A stretch of DNA of 64,000 nucleotides from Mycolicibacterium sp. P1-18. Its GTDB lineage: Bacteria; Actinomycetota; Actinomycetes; Mycobacteriales; Mycobacteriaceae. The stretch lies in the NCBI RefSeq assembly GCF_008329535.1, contig NZ_NPKR01000008.1, positions 62,001-126,000 on the forward strand. Direction: 5' to 3'. Below are positions 53,791 through 61,735 of the stretch, one piece after another. Within the stretch, counting starts at the first letter, position 1, and each line of letters opens with the position of its first letter. The position numbers and the translations under genes are program-made. The notes under the pieces are model-generated. The model was not told where the DNA came from and ran no database searches. It worked only from the letters and a program-made list of their open reading frames with translations.

Positions 53791-53835
53791 TGTCACGGCG
53801 TGACATCACCGTAGCACTGATGTCTCGCCGTGACA
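53791..53835. promoter_or_regulatory. double TetR operator between cupin and tetR
   Basis: TGTCACGGCGTGACA (53791-53805, perfect palindrome) and TGTCTCGCCGTGACA (53821-53835, one mismatch) lie 30 bp apart, three helical turns. They also form part of a larger inverted repeat with 18-bp arms (17 of 18 matching). Confidence 0.75.
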
Positions 53836-53854
53836 TATGGGATATCGTCTGCTC

Positions 53855-54433
53855 ATGCCCCGGTGGGAACACGGCAGTGAAGAGCGCCTGAAACAGGCCG
53901 CGATGGAACTGTTCGACGAGCAGGGATTCGAGAACACCAGCGCCGTGCAGATCGCGCACCGGGCGCGCGTCACCACCCGGACCTTCTTCCGATACTTTCC
54001 CGACAAACAGTCCATTCTGTTCGTCGACGCCGACCTACTGCGAACCGCGCTCCTGCAGGGAATCCACGATGCCCAAGACGTCACCGAGCCCCTCGAGGTC
54101 GTGACGCGGGTTTTGGTCGAGTTCGACTGGGAAGGGTTGGGCTCGAAGCAAATTCAACGTCGGCGCGCCGCCATGATCACGGCGAACCCGGAGTTGCTCG
54201 AGCGGGAACTGAACAAGGAACGGCAAATGGCCGTGGCGTTCGGCGACGCCCTGCGGCAACGAGGCGTCGAACCTCGGGCGGCGGAACTCGCTGCGCGCGT
54301 GGGCATTCAAGTCTTCCAAATGGCCTATCGGCTGTGGCTGAACGCCGACGAGGGCACCGACGTGGCGACCACCATGGCGGCGTCGATGTCCACCTTGGCG
54401 GCCATCGTCCCCGCCGTCAGCCCACCGTCTTGA
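53855..54433 (+). CDS. TetR-family regulator
   Basis: 192 residues from ATG 53855 (an in-frame ATG at 53837 would add six). The helix-turn-helix is at ~10-55 (RLKQAAMELFDEQGFENTSA, RARVTTRTFFRYFPDKQSIL). The C-terminal ligand domain is generic. TATCGT at 53843-53848 lies 6 nt before the chosen ATG, predicting a leaderless message. The double operator overlaps its promoter and that of the divergent cupin gene. Confidence 0.88.
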   Translation: MPRWEHGSEERLKQAAMELFDEQGFENTSAVQIAHRARVTTRTFFRYFPDKQSILFVDADLLRTALLQGIHDAQDVTEPLEVVTRVLVEFDWEGLGSKQIQRRRAAMITANPELLERELNKERQMAVAFGDALRQRGVEPRAAELAARVGIQVFQMAYRLWLNADEGTDVATTMAASMSTLAAIVPAVSPPS

Positions 54434-54869
54434 CGCCGGCAGTGGAGATCGCGAATCCGCGGCCGTGCGCCGCCGTACAGGTGACGCCGGTGCGGGCGGA
54501 GGTGCAGACGAACGGCCCCAGCGCCACCGTCTGGCCGTATGCCAGTGTCGGGGTGCCTTCGGCGGCGTCACCCAGGCACGAGGGACCCGAGCAGGTCGTG
54601 ACGGTTCCGCGGTCGTCCATCGACGCCGACCGGGCAGGCTCGAGAGTCTTGCAGTACACCGAATCGGGACCGGTCCGGCCGCCGGTGTTCACTTCGCAGT
54701 CGATCCGGTGCGACGGCGAGTAGAAGCCACAGAAGGCGCCTACCTGCGGGCAGATCGAGGCGTCTGCCGTCGCAACGGGGAGCGTGACGGTGGCGCCGGC
54801 GGCGATCGTCACGGCGGCGGTGACGGCCCAGCGCAACGAGCGGCGTCGGCGAACGGTGGTCTCGAGCAC
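54417..54869 (-). CDS. secreted cysteine-rich protein
   Basis: 150 residues. Signal peptide after a basic start (LETTVRRRRSLRWAVTAAVT), cleavage near TADA. The mature part has eight or so cysteines (ASICPQVGAFCGFYSP, IDCEVN, VYCKTL, TTCSGPSCLG) and ends with VCTSARTGVTCTAAHGRGFA. This is the mycobacterial secreted family with the GVTC...GRGF ending; function unknown. It overlaps the tetR 3' end by 17 bp. Confidence 0.8.
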   Translation of the reverse strand: MLETTVRRRRSLRWAVTAAVTIAAGATVTLPVATADASICPQVGAFCGFYSPSHRIDCEVNTGGRTGPDSVYCKTLEPARSASMDDRGTVTTCSGPSCLGDAAEGTPTLAYGQTVALGPFVCTSARTGVTCTAAHGRGFAISTAGVKTVG

Positions 54870-54990
54870 GGAACCACCATCGCAGATGGTGAATCTCGGC
54901 GTGGGTCGACCAGGTCGATCCGGACCGATTCCAGTCCCTTCAATTCGGTGCCGACGAGCTCGCTGAGGTGCCTGTCTCGCGGACTACTGG

Positions 54991-55024
54991 AATCGACAGA
55001 GCGTCGATTTTGGCGATGTACGAT
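54991..55024 (+). promoter_or_regulatory. operator and -10 box of the second tetR
   Basis: AATCGAC-AGAGC-GTCGATT (54991-55009) is a perfect 7-bp inverted repeat. TACGAT (55019-55024) is the -10, 6 nt before the GTG at 55031. The palindrome covers the -35 position, so autorepression is likely. Confidence 0.6.
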
Positions 55025-55030
55025 CAGCCC

Positions 55031-55645
55031 GTGGCATCGCCCAAGGGACCGTCGCCTCGGCGCCGGACGGCGCCCCGCAAGGGTGACCTCCGCGAAGCGG
55101 CGATCTTGGACGCAGCCGAACGCCAGCTCTCCGACCGGGGCGCAGACCGCATCACGGTGGAGACCATCGCAACCGCCGCAGGCATCACCCGTGGCGCGCT
55201 GTACTTCTACTTCGGCTCCAAGAACGACGTCCTCGCGGCACTGGTGGAGAGGACGGTGACGGCCGTCGTCACCGAGATCGAGGCCGCCGACCAGGCCGCG
55301 CCCGAAGACGGGCGGGAAGCCCTGCGCCAGGGTGTCAGGCGAACCGCCGACACGTGGGCCGAGCACGGGTCGGTGATGCGGGCAGCGGTCGAGTTGTCGG
55401 CCGGCGTGCCGCAGATCGACGCGTACTGGCAGGGCGCGATCGAGGCGACGGGTGCCGCCACCCGCTCGGCGCTGGTGCGCTGCGGCGTCCCCGACGACGA
55501 CGGCCCGAATGGTGCGCGGGCAATCAGCGCGGCCCTGGTGCTGATGACCGAACGGTACTTCTACAGTGCGTCCAAGCACGGCACGTCCCTCGCCGAGGCC
55601 GCCGAAACGTTGACCCACATTTGGCTGGCCGTCCTGCCGGGATGA
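55031..55645 (+). CDS. TetR-family regulator
   Basis: 204 residues from GTG 55031. After a basic head (SPKGPSPRRRTAPRKGD) comes the helix-turn-helix (AAILDAAERQLSDRGADRI, TRGALYFYFGSKNDVLAALV). The C-terminal domain includes AAVELSAGVPQIDAYWQGAI, seen in EthR-like regulators. The start is decided by TACGAT 6 nt upstream; the longer frame from 55016 lacks support. The likely target is the epoxide hydrolase gene 194 bp downstream. Confidence 0.87.
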   Translation: MASPKGPSPRRRTAPRKGDLREAAILDAAERQLSDRGADRITVETIATAAGITRGALYFYFGSKNDVLAALVERTVTAVVTEIEAADQAAPEDGREALRQGVRRTADTWAEHGSVMRAAVELSAGVPQIDAYWQGAIEATGAATRSALVRCGVPDDDGPNGARAISAALVLMTERYFYSASKHGTSLAEAAETLTHIWLAVLPG

Positions 55646-55684
55646 CCTGCCGCGACGTGCCCTCAGTGTGGTTATGCCAGAGGG

Positions 55685-55790
55685 TCATTGGCAGTCGACG
55701 ACGATCTTGCCGAAGGCGCCGCGGTCGAGGCGATCCATTCCCGGCACCGCGATTTCGACGTCGACCGGCCGGCCAGCCCGGCACTCAACA
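55685..55790 (-). pseudogene. remnant C-terminus of an MDR oxidoreductase
   Basis: Reading the minus strand toward the TGA at 55687-55685 gives AVPGMDRLDRGAFGKIVVDC and one last Gln, which ends like medium-chain dehydrogenases. No body of the gene precedes it; the tetR and epoxide hydrolase genes flank a gap of 194 bp. I take it as the leftover 3' end of a deleted gene. Confidence 0.35.
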
Positions 55791-55839
55791 GACAGTCGGT
55801 TAGCGTGGACCCGAGGCTGCATCGACGAAGGGAGCCGCC

Positions 55840-56961
55840 GTGGTCGCCGAGCCGTTCGAGGTCACCGTGACCGACGCCGAGATCGAGGACCTGCGGGAGC
55901 GGTTGCGCAGAACCCGGTGGCCCGAGGCCGAGCCGGTGGACGACTGGTCACAGGGCGTCCCGCTGGCGTATGCCCAGGAGCTTTGCCGCAGCTGGGCCGA
56001 GGACTACGACTTCGGATTCGCCAAGCGGCTCAACGCCTTTCCTCAGTTTCGCGACACGGTCGACGGATTGGGCATCCACTTCGTGCACGTCCGTTCCCCG
56101 GAGCCGGAGGCGTTCCCGTTGGTGATCACCCACGGGTGGCCCGGATCGGTGTTGGAGTTCCTGGACGTTCTGGGTCCGTTGACCGACCCGCGGGCCCACG
56201 GCGGGGACCCGGCCGACGCGTTCCACGTGGTCGCCCCGTCTCTGCCCGGGTACGGGTGGAGTGACAAGCCGTCGGCGACGGGGTGGGGCATCGAGCGCAT
56301 CGCCCGGGCCTGGGATGCGTTGATGGCGTCGCTGGGCTACGAGCGCTACGGCGCGCAGGGCGGGGATTGGGGTTCGGCGGTGTCGGGGGCACTGGGGGAG
56401 GTGGCGCCCGAGCGGGTCGCCGCGGTGCACCTGAACATGGGAGCTGCGCCGCAGGGCACCTTCGACGACCCGACGCCGGCGGAAGAAGCGAATCTGGCTG
56501 CGGTCAAGGAGTTTCAGCGCACCGGCCGGGGCTACTCGGGGCAGCAGTCGACGCGGCCGCAGACGCTCGGCTACGGCCTCACCGACTCTCCTGCCGGCCA
56601 AGCCGCATGGATCGCGGAGAAGTTCTGGGCGTGGACCGACAACGACGGTCACCCCGAGGACGCCGTGACGCGCCAGCAGATCCTCGACGAGATTTCGACG
56701 TACTGGTTCACCGCGTCGGCCACGTCCTCGGCGCGCCTGTACTGGGAGAGCTTCACCAGCTTCCGAGGCAAGGTGACCGCGCCGTCGGGGTTGTCGATCT
56801 ACCCGCACGATCTCGCCCGGCCCTCGCGACGGGAGGCCGAGTTACGGTTCACCGACCTGCGGTGGTTCGAGGAGATGCCGCGTGGTGGTCACTTCGCGGC
56901 GATGGAGCAGCCCGAGTCGTTGGTCGAGCAGGTGCGCGGCTTCTTCCGACTCTTCCGCTGA
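55840..56961 (+). CDS. epoxide hydrolase (alpha/beta hydrolase)
   Basis: 373 residues with the N-terminal epoxide-hydrolase segment (VTDAEIEDLRERLRRTRWPE). Oxyanion hole HGWPGS, nucleophile Asp in AQGGDWGSAVSG, a lid tyrosine in STYWFTASATSS, and the final His in RGGHFAAMEQPE. It opens epoxides to diols in the cytosol. The GTG has AAGGGAG 5 nt upstream. Located downstream of a TetR gene that may control it. Confidence 0.9.
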   Translation: MVAEPFEVTVTDAEIEDLRERLRRTRWPEAEPVDDWSQGVPLAYAQELCRSWAEDYDFGFAKRLNAFPQFRDTVDGLGIHFVHVRSPEPEAFPLVITHGWPGSVLEFLDVLGPLTDPRAHGGDPADAFHVVAPSLPGYGWSDKPSATGWGIERIARAWDALMASLGYERYGAQGGDWGSAVSGALGEVAPERVAAVHLNMGAAPQGTFDDPTPAEEANLAAVKEFQRTGRGYSGQQSTRPQTLGYGLTDSPAGQAAWIAEKFWAWTDNDGHPEDAVTRQQILDEISTYWFTASATSSARLYWESFTSFRGKVTAPSGLSIYPHDLARPSRREAELRFTDLRWFEEMPRGGHFAAMEQPESLVEQVRGFFRLFR

Positions 56962-56993
56962 CGGCCGACCGACAGGTCAAGGGCGAGAACGAT

Positions 56994-57473
56994 TCACGAC
57001 GAGCCGGCGCCGTCGACGGTGTCGTCGTCGGCGAGGTGGTGCAGGATCCGTTCGTGCAGGGCGGTGAGCATGTCCAGTTCGGCCGGAGTCATCAGGTCGA
57101 CGAAGTTGCGCCGGACGTCCTCGACGTGCCCCGGCGCCGCCTTCTCGATCGCCTTGCGACCGGCCGGCAGCAGGCAGACCATGGTGCTGCGGGCATCGCC
57201 CGGATTGGGCTCGCGGCAGATCAGCCCGTCTGACTGCATGCGCCGCACCTGATGCGACACACGGCTCTTCTCCCAGTCCAACGCGGTGCCAAGATCGCGG
57301 GCGGACATGCGGTCACCGTCGAGCGCCGAGAGCACCGCCAAGACCTCGTAGTCGGCCCCTGACAGGCCCGAATCCTGCAGGCGCCGAGCAAGGTGGACCT
57401 CGAGTCGGTGATGCGCGTGCACGAAGGCTCGCCAGGCGCGGTCTTCGGCGGCGTTCAGCCAGTTCGGTTCCAT
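56994..57473 (-). CDS. MarR-family regulator
   Basis: 159 residues. The winged helix is at ~45-110 (GLSGADYEVLAVLSALDGDR, SARDLGTALDWEKSRVSHQV, GLICREPNPGDARSTMVCL). MarR repressors respond to phenolics or oxidants. GGAG lies upstream of ATG 57473. It diverges from an SDR gene, and two copies of its probable operator lie in between, a third before 59101. Confidence 0.9.
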   Translation of the reverse strand: MEPNWLNAAEDRAWRAFVHAHHRLEVHLARRLQDSGLSGADYEVLAVLSALDGDRMSARDLGTALDWEKSRVSHQVRRMQSDGLICREPNPGDARSTMVCLLPAGRKAIEKAAPGHVEDVRRNFVDLMTPAELDMLTALHERILHHLADDDTVDGAGSS

Positions 57474-57491
57474 CGTTCTCCGCCTTCGTTT

Positions 57492-57534
57492 GGTTGACGC
57501 GTCTACAAAATCGGCTATGGTGGATTCATCAACC
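57492..57534. promoter_or_regulatory. SDR promoter with two MarR-type operators
   Basis: For the + strand: -35 TTGACG (57494-57499), a 16-bp spacer and -10 TATGGT (57516-57521). Site 1 is GGTTGACGCGTCTACA (57492-57507) over the -35. Site 2 is GGTGGATTCATCAACC (57519-57534) over the -10 and start. Both fit GGTNGA-N4-TCNAC and lie 27 bp apart. Confidence 0.7.
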
Positions 57535-57605
57535 AATTCATCGTATCGAAGTCCGGGTGCGCAGCGAGCACGTTCGGCGGCACCCACCCAGACGAGGAGA
57601 GCAGT

Positions 57606-58550
57606 ATGCGCGTTTTCGTCACCGGCGGCACCGGTCACGCCGGTTCGCACATCATTCCCGAGCTCGTCGCCCACGGGCACGCGGTCACCGGCCTGGCTCG
57701 ATCGGACGCATCCGCCCGGGCCCTGTCCGAACTCGGCGCGACGGTGCGCCGCGGCGATCTTGAAGATCTGGCCGCCCTCAAGGAGGCTGCCGCGGACTCC
57801 AACGGCGTCATCCACGTCGCCCACCGCCAAGACCTGCTCCCGACCGGCGGGATGGATGCCGTTGCCGCAGCCGAACTTCAGATCATGCTGGCCTACGGCG
57901 AAGCGCTCGCGGGCACCGGCAAGCCGCTGGTCGCGGCGGGGAGCATCGGCTCTGCGGGAAGTCTGGGCCGGCCGGCCACCGAGGACGATCCCGCCCTTCC
58001 AAGCCGTCTCGAGGACGCGGGCACCCTGCGGGCTCGCAACGTCGTGGAGCGGACCGTCGTCGGACTCGCCGGGCAGGGTGTGCGCTCGTCGATCGTCCGG
58101 CTTCCACCCATCGCACACGGCACGACCGACAACGCCGGCTTCCTGCCGGGGCTCATCGCCCTCGCGCAGGAGAAGGGCTTCGCCGGCTACCCGGGAAACG
58201 GCGAAAATCGTTGGGGAGCCGTCCACATCCGTGACGTCGCCACCCTGTTCCGCTTGGCCCTGGAGAAGGGGCCGGCCGGCAGATACTGGCACGCGAGCGA
58301 GGGTGGCGACACTTCCTTCCGCGACATCGCGGAGGCAATCGGCGGCCGTCTGGGCCTGCCCGCGGTGAGCGTTCCCGTGGACGCACTGATGCTGCCCGGA
58401 CACTTCGGCATGTTCACCAATCTGGTCACGCTGGACCTTCCGGCATCCAACTTCATCACGCGCCAAACCCTCGGGTGGGCGCCCACTGGACCGAACTTGC
58501 TCGCGGACCTGGACAACGGCCACTACTTCTCGGGCCAGCTGACGGCCTAA
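57606..58550 (+). CDS. NAD(P)-binding SDR/epimerase-like oxidoreductase
   Basis: 314 residues, atypical/extended SDR. The nucleotide loop is VFVTGGTGHAGSHIIPELVA, then LARSDASARALSELGATV and RGDLEDLAAL. The expected YxxxK catalytic pair is not evident (TLRARNVVERTVV at that place), so it may be a reductase of unusual type or a redox sensor. Strongly predicted to be under the divergent MarR. The SnoaL-like gene follows after 36 nt. Confidence 0.85.
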   Translation: MRVFVTGGTGHAGSHIIPELVAHGHAVTGLARSDASARALSELGATVRRGDLEDLAALKEAAADSNGVIHVAHRQDLLPTGGMDAVAAAELQIMLAYGEALAGTGKPLVAAGSIGSAGSLGRPATEDDPALPSRLEDAGTLRARNVVERTVVGLAGQGVRSSIVRLPPIAHGTTDNAGFLPGLIALAQEKGFAGYPGNGENRWGAVHIRDVATLFRLALEKGPAGRYWHASEGGDTSFRDIAEAIGGRLGLPAVSVPVDALMLPGHFGMFTNLVTLDLPASNFITRQTLGWAPTGPNLLADLDNGHYFSGQLTA

Positions 58551-58586
58551 GTGCACCAACCGATTCGCACGTCAGGAGGAGCCCCC

Positions 58587-59012
58587 ATGACCACGATCGC
58601 CCCGCATCGCGCCACCTTGGAGTCGTTCGTCGACTGCATCCACGGCGGTGTGGACGTCGACGTCCTCACCGGTCTGCTCGCCGAGAAGGTAGTCTTGCGC
58701 GGCCCGTTCGGCGACGAACCGATCACCGGTCGGGAAGCCGCCGTCAAGACCATCAAGAGAGTCAACGAGTTGTCGTCCGAGGACACCTATCTGGAGGTCC
58801 TCAGCGGCGAGACCCACCACGCCGCACACTTCCGGCTCCGGGTCGGCGACGCCGCGGTCAACGGCATCTTCCTCGTCCTCGTCGACGCCGACGGCAAGAT
58901 CGCCGAGGTCAGCATCTTCTACCGCACGCTGCCGTCCGGCGTCGCGCTACAGCGCAACCTCGCCGAGTCAATGGGCATGCCTCGCTGGATCTTACGCACC
59001 GACGGGCAGTAG
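58587..59012 (+). CDS. SnoaL/NTF2-like protein
   Basis: 141 residues in an NTF2-like cone fold: ATLESFVDCIHGGVDVDVLT, GREAAVKTIKRVNELSS, HFRLRVGDAAVNGIFLVLVD. Members act as small isomerases, cyclases or binding proteins; here function is unknown. AGGAGGA lies 6 nt before the ATG. Part of the MarR-linked operon. Confidence 0.8.
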   Translation: MTTIAPHRATLESFVDCIHGGVDVDVLTGLLAEKVVLRGPFGDEPITGREAAVKTIKRVNELSSEDTYLEVLSGETHHAAHFRLRVGDAAVNGIFLVLVDADGKIAEVSIFYRTLPSGVALQRNLAESMGMPRWILRTDGQ

Positions 59013-59055
59013 CCACCTTCCTTTCGCCGTCGTCAAGTGGGTCGGCGAATATGAA

Positions 59056-59071
59056 GGTGGAGTAATCAACC
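59056..59071. promoter_or_regulatory. third MarR-type operator
   Basis: GGTGGAGTAATCAACC matches the 57519 site in 14 of 16 bases and lies 30 bp upstream of the next gene start, flanked by ATGAAG/CTTCAT arms. Confidence 0.6.
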
Positions 59072-59100
59072 TCTTCATGTAACTCAACGTTAGGACAGTC

Positions 59101-59727
59101 ATGAGCAACATCAGCATCATCGGCACCGGAAACATGGCCCGCGCCATCGGCACGCTGGCGGTCGCAGGCGGCAACGTCGTCGAGATTGTCGGTCGCGATC
59201 GGTCCAAGGCCGCCGACCTCGCCGCGGCCTTGGGCGGCAACACCACGACGGGCGAGTTCGGCTCGGTCCCGACGGGTGACATCGTCATCGTCGCACTCAG
59301 ATTCGCCGACGTGGTCCCAGTCGTCACTCACTACGGAAACGCGTTGTCGGGCAAGGTGATCGTCGACATCAGCAACCCCTTCAACGAGGCGGCCGACGGG
59401 CTGGCCATCGCCGACGACACCTCGATTGCACGAGAAGTCGCCAAGGCGGCTCCGGCCGACGCGCGCGTCGTGAAGGCGTTCAACACCGTCTTCGGTCACG
59501 TTCTCGAGAAGGGCCGGAAACCGGACGTCTTCTTCGCCGGCGACGACGCGCAGGCGAAGGCGGCCGTGTCGGAGTTCATCACCAGTCTCGGGCTGCGCCC
59601 GCTGGACGTCGGCGGTCTGACCATGGCGCACTGGCTGGAGGGCACGGGCCTGGTCCTCATGGGCGTGGCTCGCCACGGGCTCGACGACTTCGACGTCGCA
59701 CTGAGCGCCACCGCGTTCTCCGGGTGA
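59101..59727 (+). CDS. F420/NADP-oxidoreductase-like reductase
   Basis: 208 residues. The N-terminal Rossmann motif IIGTGNMARAIGTLAVAGG, VGRDRSKAADLAAALG and the region IVDISNPFNEAADG with VVKAFNTVFGHVL belong to the NADPH-dependent F420 reductase (Fno-like) family. It could move hydride between NADPH and F420 or reduce another small substrate. Preceded by a third MarR-type site. Confidence 0.85.
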   Translation: MSNISIIGTGNMARAIGTLAVAGGNVVEIVGRDRSKAADLAAALGGNTTTGEFGSVPTGDIVIVALRFADVVPVVTHYGNALSGKVIVDISNPFNEAADGLAIADDTSIAREVAKAAPADARVVKAFNTVFGHVLEKGRKPDVFFAGDDAQAKAAVSEFITSLGLRPLDVGGLTMAHWLEGTGLVLMGVARHGLDDFDVALSATAFSG

Positions 59728-59784
59728 GTTCGCGACGGGGCTCGGCCAGTTTGAGTCTCGTTCGGGCCGGGAACAGCAGTCGCC

Positions 59785-60768
59785 ATGGGACTCAGCGTCG
59801 CGGTAACCGGGCCGACCGGCGAGATCGGAATCTCGACGATCGAGGCGCTCGAAGCCCATCCCGAGGTCACCCGCATCGTGGGCATGGCGCGGCGGCCGTT
59901 CGACCCGGCCGAACACGGGTGGACGAAGACGGAGTATCGGCAGGGCGACATCCTGGACCGCGGGGCGGTCGACGCGCTGGTCGCCGACGTCGACGTCGTG
60001 GTGCACCTCGCGTTCATCGTGATGGGCACGCGCCAGGAGAGCGCCAGGATCAATCTGGCGGGTACGCGCAACGTCTTCGAGGCGACCGTCGCCGGCGGCC
60101 CCCGCCGCCTGGTGTACACCTCGTCGGTCGCGGCGTACGGCTACCACTCGGACAACCCCGTGCCGATCACCGAGGACGTGCCGACGCGGGGAACGCCGGA
60201 GCACTACTACTCCGAGCAGAAGGCCGCGTGTGAGCAGGCGCTGACCGAGGCGACCGCGGGTTCGTCGCTGGAGGTGTACGTACTGCGGCCCTGCATCGTC
60301 GCCGGGCCCAAGGCGCCCGCACTTGCCGAGGCCATGCCGTGGAGCCAGCTTCCCGGGGTGGTGCGGCGACTCACCGAGGCGGTTCCGCTGCTCAAACCGC
60401 CGATGCCGGACCCCGGAACACCGGTGCAACTGGTGCACCACGATGACGTCGCGTCGGCGATCGCCCTGGCGGTCACCACCACGACGGCGCCGGCCGGCGC
60501 GTACAACATCGCCGGGGACGGATTGCTGACGTTCTCCGACGTCGGCAGGGCGCTGGGGGCCCGGCCGGTCAAGGTGCCGCACGTCGCGGCGGTCGTCACG
60601 TCGGAGGTCTTGGCGCGGCTGCCGTTCCTGCCGTCCGCGCTGGAGTGGCTGCACGCCGGGCGCGCCTCGACGGTGATGGACACCAGCAAGGCCAGGGACC
60701 AACTCGGGTGGCAGCCGAACTACAGCGCCGCGGAGACGCTGGCCGCGCTGGCCACCACCGTCGGCTGA
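59785..60768 (+). CDS. NAD-dependent epimerase/dehydratase (extended SDR)
   Basis: 327 residues. Nucleotide loop VTGPTGEIGISTIEALE, catalytic Ser in RRLVYTSSVAAYGYH and the YxxxK motif in EHYYSEQKAACEQAL. A sugar-nucleotide epimerase or 3-beta-hydroxysteroid-dehydrogenase-like reductase are both possible. It lies 57 nt after the F420 reductase-like gene and 19 nt before rnz. Confidence 0.86.
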   Translation: MGLSVAVTGPTGEIGISTIEALEAHPEVTRIVGMARRPFDPAEHGWTKTEYRQGDILDRGAVDALVADVDVVVHLAFIVMGTRQESARINLAGTRNVFEATVAGGPRRLVYTSSVAAYGYHSDNPVPITEDVPTRGTPEHYYSEQKAACEQALTEATAGSSLEVYVLRPCIVAGPKAPALAEAMPWSQLPGVVRRLTEAVPLLKPPMPDPGTPVQLVHHDDVASAIALAVTTTTAPAGAYNIAGDGLLTFSDVGRALGARPVKVPHVAAVVTSEVLARLPFLPSALEWLHAGRASTVMDTSKARDQLGWQPNYSAAETLAALATTVG

Positions 60769-60787
60769 CCAGTCCGTCTGGACAGGC

Positions 60788-61735
60788 ATGTCGCCTCGGG
60801 AGCTGGTGGTTCTGGGCAGCGCCAGCCAGGTGCCGACCCGACGCCGAAATCACAACGGATACCTGCTGCGGTGGGACGACGCGGGATTTCTGTTCGACCC
60901 CGGCGAGGGGACGCAGCGGCAGATGCTGCTTGCCGGCATTCCGGCGTCGGCGGTAACCCATTTGTGTGTCAGCCACTTTCACGGCGACCACTGTCTCGGA
61001 GTACCGGGTGTCATACAGCGGCTCTCGCTGGACGGGATCCGTCGTCCGCTCCACGCGTACTTCCCCGCCTCGGGGCAGGACTTCTTCACCCGGCTGCGGC
61101 ACGCCAGTTCCTTCCACGACGTGGCGGACGTCCACGAGCATCCCGTCACCGACGACGGCTGCGTGGCGTCGGGGCCGTTCGGGCGACTGGAGGCTCGCGG
61201 CCTCGACCACTCCCTCGACGCCGTCGGATACCGTCTGGTCGAACCCGACGGATATCGCTTCATCCCCGAACTGCTGGCGCAACACGGCGTCGCCGGTCCC
61301 GCAGTGGGACGACTGCAGCGCGACGGCGTCGTTCGGACGGACGGACGGGACGTCCGGTTGTCGGAGGTCACGCGCCCGCGACGAGGCCAGCGCTTTGCGT
61401 TCGTGATGGACACCCGGCTGTGCGACGCCGTCTACGAGCTCGCCGACGGCGTCGACCTGTTGGTCGTCGAGGCGACGTTCCTCGACGAGCACGCCGAATT
61501 GGCAAGCCGTCACGGGCATCTCACCGCCCGGCAGGCCGCCCGAGTGGCGTCCGAATGCGGGGTGCGGCGGCTGGTGCTGACGCACTTCTCGCAGCGCTAT
61601 CCGGACACCCGTCGCCACCACGAGGAAGCGCGCGAGGAGTTCGGCGGAGACCTCGTTCTCGCCGAGGACCTCATGCGCGTCGCGGTGCCCCGCGCCGAGA
61701 CGTCCGGCCCAGACTCGATCCCAGGCCCACCATGA
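60788..61735 (+). CDS. rnz: ribonuclease Z
   Basis: 315 residues with the MBL fold. LVVLGSASQVPTRRRNHNGY, FLFDPGEGTQRQML and the zinc motif SHFHGDHCLGVPGVIQRLS are RNase Z signatures; the later ligands are in FVMDTRLC and LVLTHFSQRY. RNase Z removes 3' trailers from tRNA precursors. Its last 65 bp overlap the DUF4383 gene on the other strand. Confidence 0.92.
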   Translation: MSPRELVVLGSASQVPTRRRNHNGYLLRWDDAGFLFDPGEGTQRQMLLAGIPASAVTHLCVSHFHGDHCLGVPGVIQRLSLDGIRRPLHAYFPASGQDFFTRLRHASSFHDVADVHEHPVTDDGCVASGPFGRLEARGLDHSLDAVGYRLVEPDGYRFIPELLAQHGVAGPAVGRLQRDGVVRTDGRDVRLSEVTRPRRGQRFAFVMDTRLCDAVYELADGVDLLVVEATFLDEHAELASRHGHLTARQAARVASECGVRRLVLTHFSQRYPDTRRHHEEAREEFGGDLVLAEDLMRVAVPRAETSGPDSIPGPP

